A DNA stretch of 64,000 nucleotides from an uncultured Prevotellaceae bacterium (lineage in GTDB: Bacteria > Bacteroidota > Bacteroidia > Bacteroidales > Muribaculaceae): the NCBI GenBank assembly GCA_900318205.1, contig ONJS01000003.1:62001-126000 (forward strand), given 5' to 3'. Each line of letters begins with the position of its first letter. Position 1 is the stretch's first letter. The notes beneath the pieces are model-generated. The model had not been told where the DNA came from, searched no databases, and saw only the letters and a program-made list of their open reading frames with translations. The position numbers and the translations under genes were made by a program. Positions 47,401 through 54,721 of the stretch are shown here, piece by piece.

Positions 47401-48717
47401 GAACAGCGAGACGATGTTCTGAGTGTCATCATATTCCAACTCGCCAGGGTTAAAACTATCGAGGATGGCCACCTGATCGGCTGTTGCGATGTCAATGTCC
47501 TTCAAGTATTCCTGAGCCAGGAATCCCTCGAGCACGGCCTCGTAGCTTTCGAGAATCTGAGCGATGAAGTCACTGGAATACTCGTTGGAATTATATTCTG
47601 CTTTGACCTGTACCTTATCGTCCTTGATGAAGACCTTCATGTAGAACGAGGCGTCTATAGTACTGTTGCCAATGCGGACAGTCTGCATGGGCTTGCCGCC
47701 CATTGTCTCATTGTCAAACAGCATACCGTGCCAGGCAAACATCGAGTTACTCTGCAGATTCAGGTCGGTTACAAGGTCACTATAGGTATAGATGTCGTGC
47801 TGGCGGCAACCGCCCATCTGCTCTTGTCCTTTAAGCAGCAAGTCAAGCACGGTAGTATCGTTGGTGAATTTGCTATAAACGGGCAGGGTTTTAACAGCCA
47901 TACCCACCGAACGGGTAAAGCGTTTATCATTACGTCCGTTATAGACTGTGGTGAACAGACTTTCCTGCTCGTTGTTGAACTTGGCCAGCAAGTAGGCATA
48001 GGCGGTGGTGAACAGCGTGCTCTTGAACACGCCGTTCTGCTTGCAGTAATCTTCTACTCGGTTTAAGTCAAGAGACAGGGTGCGGAGTAAATTGTCCTCG
48101 CTGTGCTCCGGTTCTTCCAGATCGGGAGTGAACTGAGTGAAGGTGTCCCCGCAGTCAAAGTTAGCGGCATACCATTTTTTAGCCTCGTCAAATGCCGGAG
48201 TCTCACGACGTGAGGCTTCGTCATTGGCTACATCCATCAGTGTCAGTTCCTCGGGAAGAATTTCCTCACCACGGTAGGCCTTGTCGATGTCTTGCAGCAT
48301 AATCTGCATCGAGGTGCCATCAACAATAATGTGGTGATAATCAAGGAAGAGATAATAATGGTTCTGATCACGCAATAGGCTGACGTGGAACAGACGATCA
48401 CCATAGATATTGAACGGAACAACCAAGTTTGCCTTTTCGGCTTCGATATCCTGGATGTTCTCGATGGCGAGCGACCAGGGTTCATTGTCCATGTCGATGG
48501 TCTGCAAGGGTTCTCCATCCTCATTCAGCTCGATGCGTGTGAAAAGCGTGGGATGAGCCTTAAAGGCTTTTTCTATCGCTTCGAGCAACCGCTCACCGTC
48601 AAGTGAAGGATCGAGTACATAAATATAAGGTAGGTTATAATAGGCTTCACCCTGGTGGCCTACACATTCTACATAGATACCAAATTGTGATTTAGATAAT
48701 GGCGCTGACAGTTTCAT
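41455..48717 (-). CDS. Two-module nonribosomal peptide synthetase with terminal reductase (C-A-T-C-A-T-R)
   Basis: 2420 residues. C1 with HHIIVDG (128-134) stands first, as in starter C domains that add an acyl group. A1 ~435-915 (LLYTSGSTGVPKG, NLYGPTEST, YRTGD). T1 Ser963 in the atypical GYTGLTSIS. C2 with HHLIFDG (1147-1153). A2 ~1455-1935 (YTSGSTGRPKG, CYGPTETT). T2 Ser1984 in FFELGGTSL. The thioester reductase from ~2060 has the nucleotide motif TGATGYLG and a YIYSK active site (Tyr2217, Lys2221). Such reductases release peptide aldehydes. All core motifs look intact. Starts 24 bases after the barrel gene. MATE and PPTase genes follow. Predicted product: N-acyl dipeptide aldehyde or pyrazinone, as known for gut NRPS clusters of this build. 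Confidence 0.95.
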   Translation of the reverse strand: MKLSAPLSKSQFGIYVECVGHQGEAYYNLPYIYVLDPSLDGERLLEAIEKAFKAHPTLFTRIELNEDGEPLQTIDMDNEPWSLAIENIQDIEAEKANLVVPFNIYGDRLFHVSLLRDQNHYYLFLDYHHIIVDGTSMQIMLQDIDKAYRGEEILPEELTLMDVANDEASRRETPAFDEAKKWYAANFDCGDTFTQFTPDLEEPEHSEDNLLRTLSLDLNRVEDYCKQNGVFKSTLFTTAYAYLLAKFNNEQESLFTTVYNGRNDKRFTRSVGMAVKTLPVYSKFTNDTTVLDLLLKGQEQMGGCRQHDIYTYSDLVTDLNLQSNSMFAWHGMLFDNETMGGKPMQTVRIGNSTIDASFYMKVFIKDDKVQVKAEYNSNEYSSDFIAQILESYEAVLEGFLAQEYLKDIDIATADQVAILDSFNPGELEYDDTQNIVSLFRQQVQATPDNIAAVYLDKQFTYAQVDEISNRIAAYIVSKGLGAEDVVSVLIPRCEWMPIASIGVLKAGCAYQPLDPSYPKERLNFMMQDASAKLLIADEELRPIVDEYEGEVLLTKDIMNLPAAEAPEVDIKPDQLFILLYTSGSTGVPKGCQLIHRNLVAFCHWYHQMFDLKPGSKVAAYASYGFDANMMDTYPALTCGATVYIVPEELRLDLIALNEYFEQNGITHSFMTTQVCYQFATSVENHTLQYLSTGGEKLASLTPPQGIKFFNLYGPTESTVFITYFLVDKKMKEIPIGKAPKNVRLYIVDPQGHRLPVGAAGELLVAGPQVSRGYLNRPEKTAEVYITNPFTTDEKYQHVYRTGDIVRYLPSGDIQFVGRRDGQVKIRGFRIELKEVESVIREFPGIKDATVQAFDEEGGGKFIAAYIVSDDKVDIEALNNFILDQKPPYMVPAVTMQIDAIPLNQNQKVNKRALPKPEKKAAAAENVNVPMNVLEQELHKIVADIVNNTDFGVTTVLGYTGLTSISAIKLAVQVNKRYGVTLDSRSLVKTGTIQSIENEILKALLEGSVETQNVASPSQEARNSAPLSYAQTGVYFDCLKNPASTIYNIPYLLSYPEGIEANRLADAVKRVVEAHPELNVHFTTEGDSIIQTTVDSVPVEVDITEMTEEELAKYKNEFVRPFNLQKPPLYRAEVVKTPAGVNLLLDVHHLIFDGGSADLLIRQINALLEGNTIEKESYNYLDFVADQQAAEESETFKASQQFFAEKLQTCEGASEIPADLPKTDEQGFIGEAVCPVDLERAAAFCRGQEITPAHLFLGATAYVVSRYTNNRDVYLCTVSSGRSNLKIADTVGMFVNTLALGMSIDDVTIEQFLKNASDTFDQTLRHEDYPFARIATDYGFRPAIAYAYQVGVLSQYTVNGKPMEQELLELNVPKFKINIKIESRGVVVQYDDSVYSERVGRGLAESIVAVAMRMMEAPQARLRQLSIVSEGQEEELSHLRQVDTGDVPADAPFTFFHECIGHFAQTQPDHEALVAIDAKYTYKEMDEVTSRIAAALRKRGVKEHDRVALLLPRTSRLILALFGVLKSGAAYIPCDPEYPADRVKLILEDSEARYIITTADKLDTVPEGKAIDVEELVNDDNDGKVTTDITPDALAYLIYTSGSTGRPKGVMLHHRGICNYLYGHPANVFANGVMTDAKRMLSVTTISFDAALQDIGTAYFNGKTLIVATEEQANNPLDLARLINEEHINMVSGTPSRWMTWLTSEDFCDAISRISIVRAGGEKFSDQLLTQLRNVTKARIFNCYGPTETTVASNNKELTHASLVTVGKPQLNVKEFIVDQDGNELPVGVVGELYIGGRGVAHGYNNLDEMTRERFVDYHGERIYKSGDYAKWLPDGDVVILGRTDHQIKLRGLRIELGEIENVMLKVEGLKKVVILIRKINDKEHLCAYYTADREIAPDALKAEISKSLTQYMVPTAYLQLKEMPMTPNGKTDVKALPEPELAISSAYVEPVNDTERTFCDIFAGILQMDKVGATDNFFELGGTSLVVTRVIIEADKAGMHVAYGDVFANPTPRKLARLITGDTDNEGDNEITAFDYTAINNLLQRNTLDNYRKGERLQLGNVLLTGATGYLGIHILRELIDSDADNIYCLVRGKSLEAAESRLRTLLFYYFSDAFKELFGTRLHVILGDVTSDFGEGLQVDTIFNCAAIVKHFSEGTEIEDVNIGGAQRCVDYCLKTGAKLVHVSTASTRGLWAGEIKSDIFTEQRLYMGQFLGNKYIYSKFMAERLILNAVALHGLNAKIMRVGNLAARSTDGEFQANFATNSFMGRIKVYNMLGCCPHTMRNKQVEFSPINEVAHAIVLLSSTPKECTVFHPYNIHGQFLGDVLMGLTSVGEGVRFVEQEEFAEAMDRAKEDPQKAKQMSSLLAYQDMAHGQKTVDVKRDNDYTTQVLYRLGFSWSPTSWDYVERMLTAISSLGFFDL

Positions 48718-48741
48718 AAACTTGTTTTTCGGGTTAAAAAT

Positions 48742-50103
48742 TCACCATTTAATTGAGAAAATGCGGGGGTTAACACTCAGTGTGATCCAACCCCATCGCA
48801 GAGAATTGTTGTTACTGGAACGTTTGAGGCGTTCCATGGTCTCGGTACCTGTCATCCAAGATGCGCCGATAGCACATTTCACATCAGGTGTGATCGCGTA
48901 GGCAGCCTGCAATTCCACCTCATGTCCCAGAGTCATATTCATGTCCACAAGCTTGGTCGCTGTAGCCAGATAGTGGTAGCTGCCATTGATCATGAGGCCT
49001 TTCAAGGGCGTGTAAGTGGCTCCTACATAGGCATTCTGCAAACCAGGAGTGAACCCGTTCAGATAAGTGCTCACATAGAAGAAGTCCATTGCACCATAGA
49101 ACTTGTGATGGGAACCATAGACCGTACTGAAGCCCTTGATGACCTGATGATGAGTCATACCGATAGCCCCCCTGGGAGGAACGGCAAAATTCTTGTCTCC
49201 ACTCAGGTAGTCATAGCCCGCCTGGATTTTTAAAGGATTCAAGGGACTGTAAGACGCCTTGACACTCGCCATCCAGGCATCAATCTTAATGCCCTGTTCG
49301 CTCTTTCCGAACTGGTGATAGTAGGACAGTTCGGCATTCCAGCGTTTCGGTGAGAACGACACATATCCACCCAGCAGATGCTGGAACCAAGTGCGTCGCT
49401 GCATTTCCGGGTCACTCTGCATACCGATATTCATGAACAATACCGAAGCCCCCAGCGGGATCCTTGAGAAATCATAGTGATACCACAAGTCCTGCATGGT
49501 CTTATAGGGTTGAGCACCGTTTACATAATAGGTATCCCCAGTGTCCATTACATCAGGATTCTGATTATAGGCCAGTATGAGGTGAGCCTTATGGCCATGA
49601 CCTTCATATCCCACACGCAAGATGTCGTGGGACGACGAAGCCATCGCCCAATCGTCGGAACCGATGATGCGCTCGTCGTCATAGTTGAGCGCCACCCTGC
49701 CGACCTGGGCAAACAGGCCACAACGGGTCGTCATCTTGACCCAAGTCTCGTAGAGGTTGAAGGCACCTTTTCCCGCCTGACCCCACACTCCGGAGTGTTG
49801 AGGGGTCACACGCGCCTCGAGCCAGTCGCGCTTGAAGTTGATGGGCAGTCGGGTGCGCCCCATGATGAAACTGGACTTGGCTGTTTTTACGTTTTCTTCT
49901 TCCTCTTCTTCGCCGATGCCAGTGTTGTCATGGAGCAGGCCGCCATAGCGTGACTCGCCACGCCCCAGGAATTGCAGGTCGATGCTCAGCTGGTTACTGG
50001 GAGCTGGGACGGTATCGCCCGCCTCTTGGGCACATAGCAACAAGGCACTGCCGGCAAATGCAGCCGACAGTAGCCACTTTCTTAAGCCATACATAGGGTG
50101 CAT
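48742..50103 (-). CDS. Outer-membrane beta-barrel protein (alginate-export/porin-like)
   Basis: 453 residues from the ATG at 50103, which begins 4 bases after the STAS stop. An ATG at 50094 and an upstream one overlapping STAS are alternatives. Signal MYGLRKWLLSAAFAGSALLL, then alternating strands rich in Tyr/Trp/Gly (NAELSYYHQFGKSEQGIKID, VGATYTPLKGLMINGSYHYL), ending in Ser-Ile-Lys-Trp with a terminal aromatic residue. A Glu-rich loop (GEEEEEE) lies near the start. Layout recalls alginate-export-type barrels. Position between the sensor module and the NRPS suggests the outer-membrane exit for the product, but this is inference. Confidence 0.82.
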   Translation of the reverse strand: MHPMYGLRKWLLSAAFAGSALLLCAQEAGDTVPAPSNQLSIDLQFLGRGESRYGGLLHDNTGIGEEEEEENVKTAKSSFIMGRTRLPINFKRDWLEARVTPQHSGVWGQAGKGAFNLYETWVKMTTRCGLFAQVGRVALNYDDERIIGSDDWAMASSSHDILRVGYEGHGHKAHLILAYNQNPDVMDTGDTYYVNGAQPYKTMQDLWYHYDFSRIPLGASVLFMNIGMQSDPEMQRRTWFQHLLGGYVSFSPKRWNAELSYYHQFGKSEQGIKIDAWMASVKASYSPLNPLKIQAGYDYLSGDKNFAVPPRGAIGMTHHQVIKGFSTVYGSHHKFYGAMDFFYVSTYLNGFTPGLQNAYVGATYTPLKGLMINGSYHYLATATKLVDMNMTLGHEVELQAAYAITPDVKCAIGASWMTGTETMERLKRSSNNNSLRWGWITLSVNPRIFSIKW

Positions 50104-50107
50104 GGAA

Positions 50108-50413
50108 TTACTCGAACTCAAACAGGTTGATAAAGCCCGTGATCTTGAACACGTTCTTGATTTCTTCATTCAAGTTGCGCATGACAACACGTTTGCCCCT
50201 GGCCTTGGTCTTCTTGAGCACGTCGAGCAGGATGCGCAGGCCGCTTGATGCGATGTACTCCAATTCCTGACATTCAAACACGATATCCTTTGCCACCTCG
50301 GGGGCAGTAACGGGTTTGAGCGTCTGTTCGGTTTCGATGGCGGCTGCGGTGTCGAGCGAGCCGATCATGGTAACGATGATGTTCTCGTCAAATTCTTGAA
50401 TTGTCGTTTTCAT
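50108..50413 (-). CDS. STAS-domain anti-sigma factor antagonist
   Basis: 101 residues, a single STAS domain. The phosphorylation-site loop reads LEYIASSGLRILLDVLK, with Ser56/Ser57 at the position phosphorylated in RsbV/SpoIIAA. In partner switching the unphosphorylated form binds the anti-sigma kinase, and a PP2C phosphatase reactivates it. Both these activities are predicted in the protein encoded 12 bases upstream. No sigma factor gene is near. Confidence 0.93.
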   Translation of the reverse strand: MKTTIQEFDENIIVTMIGSLDTAAAIETEQTLKPVTAPEVAKDIVFECQELEYIASSGLRILLDVLKKTKARGKRVVMRNLNEEIKNVFKITGFINLFEFE

Positions 50414-50425
50414 TGCTACTTATTA

Positions 50426-52645
50426 TTAGGATTTAATGTTTTTATATGATTTCTTGAGTGTTAATATGTTCTTGCCGTCAAAGCGTTCATAGTTGATGGA
50501 GTCCATGAGGGACTGCACCAACAGGATGCCCAGCCCGCCGATGGGGCGTTCCTCGACATCGAGGGTCGTGTCGGCATGGCCACCCTGGGTGGGGTCAAAC
50601 GTTTTGCCCTGGTCGGTGATGATGAACTTCAGGTCCTGCTCGGTCGCCACGGCGTCAATCTGGACTTTGCCCTCGGTACCTATCGGATAGGCATAATTCA
50701 TCACGTTGACCACAGCTTCCTCCACTGCCAGCATGAGTTGAGACGAGAGAGAGGGCTCAAGGTTTAACCGGTCAGCGACCGACTTGACGAAATTGTTGAG
50801 CTCGGGCACCTGCTTGACGTCATTGGCAAGGGTAAGCGACTCGTTGAGCACCAGCGTCTCGTCGGGGCGGTGATAGTGGATGGCAAGCATTGTCAGGTCA
50901 TCGCTCTGCTGTGCCCCGTCGGCAAAAAGTACTGCCTGGGCATACAATTCTGCCATCAGCTCATCAGGCTCATGTTTGCCCTGTTCAACACATGCCTGGG
51001 TCACGTCGATGATGCGCTGCAACCCGAAGAGCTGCCGCTGCCTGTTGGCGGCCTCGGTCAGTCCGTCGGTATAGAGCAGCAGCGTCGTGTCCTGCGGCAA
51101 TACCGTCTCTTGCTGGACGAAGGTGAAATCGTTAAACAAGCCGATGGGCAGATTGGCATTTACCTGCAACGGTTTCACGCCATGATTGAAAATCAATGGC
51201 GCATCATGTCCGGCATTGCAATAGCGCAATCGTCCAGTGGGCAGATCGAGTACACCGATGAATAGCGTGACGAACATGTTGTTCTCATTATCCTGAGATG
51301 CTGCCTCATTGAAGGAGCGCATCAACTGGCCCGGATTGCTCATGTTTTGGGTAAACGTCCTGAAGTAGGAATGAACCACCGCCATGACCAGCGACGAGGG
51401 GATTCCCTTACCGCTCACGTCACCGATGCAGAAGAACAGCTTCTCATCACGGATGAGGTAATCATACAAGTCACCGCCCACCTCGAGCGCTGTCACCTGC
51501 ATGCCGCTCACGTCCACATCGGGACGATGGATACCGTGAGTGGGCAACATCTTTGACTGAATGTTCTGTGCAACGCGCAACTCGCTTTCGGTATGCTCCT
51601 TGAGCAGGTTACTTTTATACAGATACTTCAGGTTGCGGTTATAGCGGTACAGAATGAACCCTAGCAGGGAGAAACCTGCCAGCATCATCAAGATGAAGTT
51701 GCGGCGCATCCGCGTGAGTTTGGAATAGACCTCGTCATCGTAACACACCTTGACGACCTGCCAGTGGGGTTTACCCCTCATGAAAGCATAATAGATATAG
51801 GCCTTGGAACCGTCCTTGCCGTCAACAAAGGTAATCACCTTGCTATGACGGCTGGCGCTGCGCGTTCGCTTAACGGTGCTGTCGTTGATCAGGCTCACGA
51901 CGGTATCCACATCTTGCCACTTGGCGTGGGTGGAGTCGGGCTGCGCCACCAGGCGGCCGTCCTCGGTCAGCAACAGGAAGAAGGTGGATTCTTCCTCGTG
52001 CTTCATGTTGAGGGTATCGACGATGCTCTGGGTCGCCATGTCAATACCGAATGCGGCAACCACGTTGCCGCTCTCGTCGGTCAGCGGCACGGAATAGGTG
52101 ACGACCTGCTCTCCGCTGGCAAACTCGTCATAATAAGGGTCGCTCCAACTCGCGTTGCCGTTCTCGACCGCCTCATGATAGAACTCGCGGGTGGTGTAGT
52201 CATAAGGGTCGGCAAGCTGGCGCACGACGATGCTGTCACCCCGGCTGCGGTAGGCACTGGGCTCAAACAGACGGCCCTTCTCGGGATAGCGGTCGGGGAC
52301 AAAGGCCACAAAACTGCTCATCACATCATGGTTGGTGCTCACGATGCGCTGGATGATGGGATAAATCTTGTCAGGATTATGAATCTGTTGCTTGACTGGC
52401 CACAGGTAGTTGCGCGTCATGCTTTCGTGTGACCTGAGAATACCCCTCACGCGCACCGCCTTAAGCGTCATTTCGCTCTCGGTGTGATTATCCAATTCCT
52501 CCTCAAGGAGCGAGTGGGCGTAGTTATACTGCACCAGGGCCACGATCTCAATAAGCAAACCTGCCAGCAAAATAATACCTAATGCTGATAATGTTCGCTT
52601 GAAATAGCGTCCTTTCAGTTTCTCAAATAACGCTTTGGCTGTCAT
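50426..52645 (-). CDS. Membrane sensor: Cache + PP2C (SpoIIE-type) phosphatase + RsbW-like kinase in one protein
   Basis: 739 residues. TM1 (20-38) and TM2 (316-334) enclose a ~270-residue periplasmic dCache-like domain (STNHDVMSSFVAFVPDRYPE, WSDPYYDEFASGEQVVTYS). A short linker leads to a SpoIIE-type PP2C domain (VGGDLYDYL with Asp392, FCIGDVSGKGIPSSLV). The C-terminal ~130 residues are an HATPase domain of the RsbW type (MLAVEEAVVNVMNYAYP, GGLGILLVQSL). It would sense a small extracellular ligand, remove phosphate from the STAS partner, and also hold the opposing kinase. Head gene of the NRPS operon. Confidence 0.92.
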   Translation of the reverse strand: MTAKALFEKLKGRYFKRTLSALGIILLAGLLIEIVALVQYNYAHSLLEEELDNHTESEMTLKAVRVRGILRSHESMTRNYLWPVKQQIHNPDKIYPIIQRIVSTNHDVMSSFVAFVPDRYPEKGRLFEPSAYRSRGDSIVVRQLADPYDYTTREFYHEAVENGNASWSDPYYDEFASGEQVVTYSVPLTDESGNVVAAFGIDMATQSIVDTLNMKHEEESTFFLLLTEDGRLVAQPDSTHAKWQDVDTVVSLINDSTVKRTRSASRHSKVITFVDGKDGSKAYIYYAFMRGKPHWQVVKVCYDDEVYSKLTRMRRNFILMMLAGFSLLGFILYRYNRNLKYLYKSNLLKEHTESELRVAQNIQSKMLPTHGIHRPDVDVSGMQVTALEVGGDLYDYLIRDEKLFFCIGDVSGKGIPSSLVMAVVHSYFRTFTQNMSNPGQLMRSFNEAASQDNENNMFVTLFIGVLDLPTGRLRYCNAGHDAPLIFNHGVKPLQVNANLPIGLFNDFTFVQQETVLPQDTTLLLYTDGLTEAANRQRQLFGLQRIIDVTQACVEQGKHEPDELMAELYAQAVLFADGAQQSDDLTMLAIHYHRPDETLVLNESLTLANDVKQVPELNNFVKSVADRLNLEPSLSSQLMLAVEEAVVNVMNYAYPIGTEGKVQIDAVATEQDLKFIITDQGKTFDPTQGGHADTTLDVEERPIGGLGILLVQSLMDSINYERFDGKNILTLKKSYKNIKS

Positions 52646-52700
52646 TTGTGGCTAGATTACTCCTATATATACTTTGCTCCAATCAGATACTGGGAGTCTG

Positions 52701-52708
52701 CAAAAATA
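52701..52708 (-). promoter_or_regulatory. Promoter -7 box of the sensor-NRPS operon
   Basis: Minus-strand TATTTTTG about 55 bases before the sensor start codon. I see no matching TTTG 19-20 bases upstream, so regulation by an extra factor is possible. Confidence 0.5.
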
Positions 52709-52836
52709 CAAAATTATTTTTGATTAATAAGCGGATAGACACAAGTTTTTTTAATGATTGTTTTCGGGGAAAATTTTGGCAATCACATCATGGAAACGAC
52801 AGGTTTTTAGAAAAATTCCAGTTTTTAAGCAATTTT

Positions 52837-52868
52837 CTTGTCAATTTGTCAAAAAGACATTATTTTTG
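52837..52868 (+). promoter_or_regulatory. Promoter of the first C10 protease
   Basis: CTTG (52837-52840), 20 bases, TATTTTTG (52861-52868), 45 bases before the start codon. Confidence 0.65.
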
Positions 52869-52913
52869 GCGGCTGAATAATAAATTATTACCATCTTAAT
52901 CATTTACATCAAC

Positions 52914-54563
52914 ATGAACTGTAAGAGAATCATTGTTTTATGCTTTGTGACGGCAATAGCGATGCTGGCTGTTAACGCTGTTGCCGGGGTCGTTGACGCT
53001 AACGCTGCCCGCAATGCCGCCAGGGCCTTCATGAGCAAGTCGGCAAACCCCTCGTTTAAATCGGCTGCTGGTGCTGAACTGAAGCTGATCCACGCTGAGC
53101 CTGCAAAGGCCGTCAGCCAAGCCAACGCCTATTATGCCTTCAACATCACGGGAGGCGGTTTTATCATCGTAGCCGGCGATGACCGCGCCCGCCAAATCCT
53201 GGGCTACAGCGACAACGGTCACCTTGACTTTGACCGCTTGCCGAGCAATGCCCGTGCGCTGCTCAACGGATATGCCGAGGAAATCAACTACCTGCTGTCC
53301 CATCCCGAGCTCACAGCCTCGCCCACTCCCCGCCTGACCAGCGGCAGCGGCGTGGCACCGCTCATCAAGTCCCACTGGGGGCAGGAGATGCCCTATTACC
53401 TGCAATGCCCCACCTATAACGGGGAGTATTGCGTCGTGGGCTGCGTTGCCACAGCGATGTCCCAAGTGATGCACTACTGGCAATATCCCACCACGAGTCC
53501 CGAATTGAACGCCTACTTCTGCTACGACCTGGGACAGACCTTGCCTGCCATGCCCGAGACCTCATTTGACTACGGCAAGATGTTGAATTCCTATTGCCAC
53601 TGGGACTACGAACAGGGCAAACTGATTCAGGACGAATATACCGACGAACAAGTCGAAGCGGTTGCCAAGTTGGCACGTTACTGCGGCCAGGCAGTGAGAA
53701 TGGGCTATAGCCCCGAGGGCAGCGGTGCCTATGTGGCCGACCAGCTGTCGGCAATGAAGAAATTCGGCTACAGCTCATCGGCCGAAGACGTCAGCCGCGA
53801 GAGCTGGTGGGGAGACTCTTATACCGACGCTCAGTGGGAAGCCATGATCAGGGCAGAGCTCGACGCCGGACGCCCCATCCTGTATTCTGCCAGCGACTAT
53901 GCAGCCGGTGGCCACGCCTTTGTGTGCGACGGTTATAACCAGGAAGGATTGTTCCATTTCAACTTCGGCTGGTACGGCACGTGCGACGGCTGGTATGTTT
54001 CCACCGCCCTCAACATGACCCATCGCGACGGCGAGGCACTGCACTTCAACTGGAGCCATGAGATGCTCACTGGCGTGGAGCCGCCCGCCTATGTCGTAGT
54101 ATCGATGGACGAAATCACATCACCCAACGGGCTGATGGTGCTGGGCGAGGCCTTTGACATCAATGCCTCGAACGTCATCATCAGGAGCAGCCACCCGAAC
54201 ATCAACCTGATTTTCAACCTCTACAATGCGGACGGCGCACTCAAAGCCAAAAGCCAGGCAATAAACATCACGACTGCCAGTTTTGAGCAGGGCAGCAGCC
54301 TGAATGCCACCATCAACTTGCCCAGTACGCTGGATCAGGGATGCTATGACCTGAAGGTCAATTACTACATCTCATCACCCCGAATTACCGTCTTCACCAA
54401 CAATCAAGGCGGACAGCTGAATGTCGTAGGACATCTCGCCAAGTACAATGAGCCGTTCAGTATCGATGATGTCACGACCAGCATCCAGTACCTGATAAAC
54501 GGTACCTACCAAAACCTCAACATCGATGACGTAACCGGACTCATCAATTATCTGCTGGAGTAA
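52914..54563 (+). CDS. Secreted C10 (streptopain-like) cysteine protease with degenerate dockerin-like tail
   Basis: 549 residues. Signal MNCKRIIVLCFVTAIAMLAV, then a Spi-type pro-domain (YYAFNITGGGFIIVAGDDRA, LGYSDNGHLDFDRLP). Catalytic Cys177 in CVVGCVATAMSQVMHYWQYP and His334 in AAGGHAFVCDGY, followed by FHFNFGWYGTCDGWYVS, are all conserved. The C-terminus keeps only the helical halves of a dockerin pair (FSIDDVTTSIQYLI ... NIDDVTGLINYLLE), without DxNxDG loops. Family members include streptopain and interpain, which cut host proteins. A tandem paralogue follows. Confidence 0.92.
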   Translation: MNCKRIIVLCFVTAIAMLAVNAVAGVVDANAARNAARAFMSKSANPSFKSAAGAELKLIHAEPAKAVSQANAYYAFNITGGGFIIVAGDDRARQILGYSDNGHLDFDRLPSNARALLNGYAEEINYLLSHPELTASPTPRLTSGSGVAPLIKSHWGQEMPYYLQCPTYNGEYCVVGCVATAMSQVMHYWQYPTTSPELNAYFCYDLGQTLPAMPETSFDYGKMLNSYCHWDYEQGKLIQDEYTDEQVEAVAKLARYCGQAVRMGYSPEGSGAYVADQLSAMKKFGYSSSAEDVSRESWWGDSYTDAQWEAMIRAELDAGRPILYSASDYAAGGHAFVCDGYNQEGLFHFNFGWYGTCDGWYVSTALNMTHRDGEALHFNWSHEMLTGVEPPAYVVVSMDEITSPNGLMVLGEAFDINASNVIIRSSHPNINLIFNLYNADGALKAKSQAINITTASFEQGSSLNATINLPSTLDQGCYDLKVNYYISSPRITVFTNNQGGQLNVVGHLAKYNEPFSIDDVTTSIQYLINGTYQNLNIDDVTGLINYLLE

Positions 54564-54624
54564 TCTAACAGAACGTGAGTTCGACGAAATTATTGATTGT
54601 CAATCAGCGCGTTATCAACTCCCA

Positions 54625-54654
54625 ACTCCTCCCCCGTAAAGGCGGGGGAGGAGT
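54625..54654. repeat. Perfect GC-rich palindrome between the two C10 genes
   Basis: 12-bp arms (ACTCCTCCCCCG and CGGGGGAGGAGT) with loop TAAAGG and no T-tract. Resembles short palindromic intergenic repeats of this phylum more than a terminator. Confidence 0.7.
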
Positions 54655-54721
54655 CCAAGTATCAGCAACTTATTTTCATCGAGTTCAAATTAACACAATT
54701 AACCTATACCGTCATTTAACA

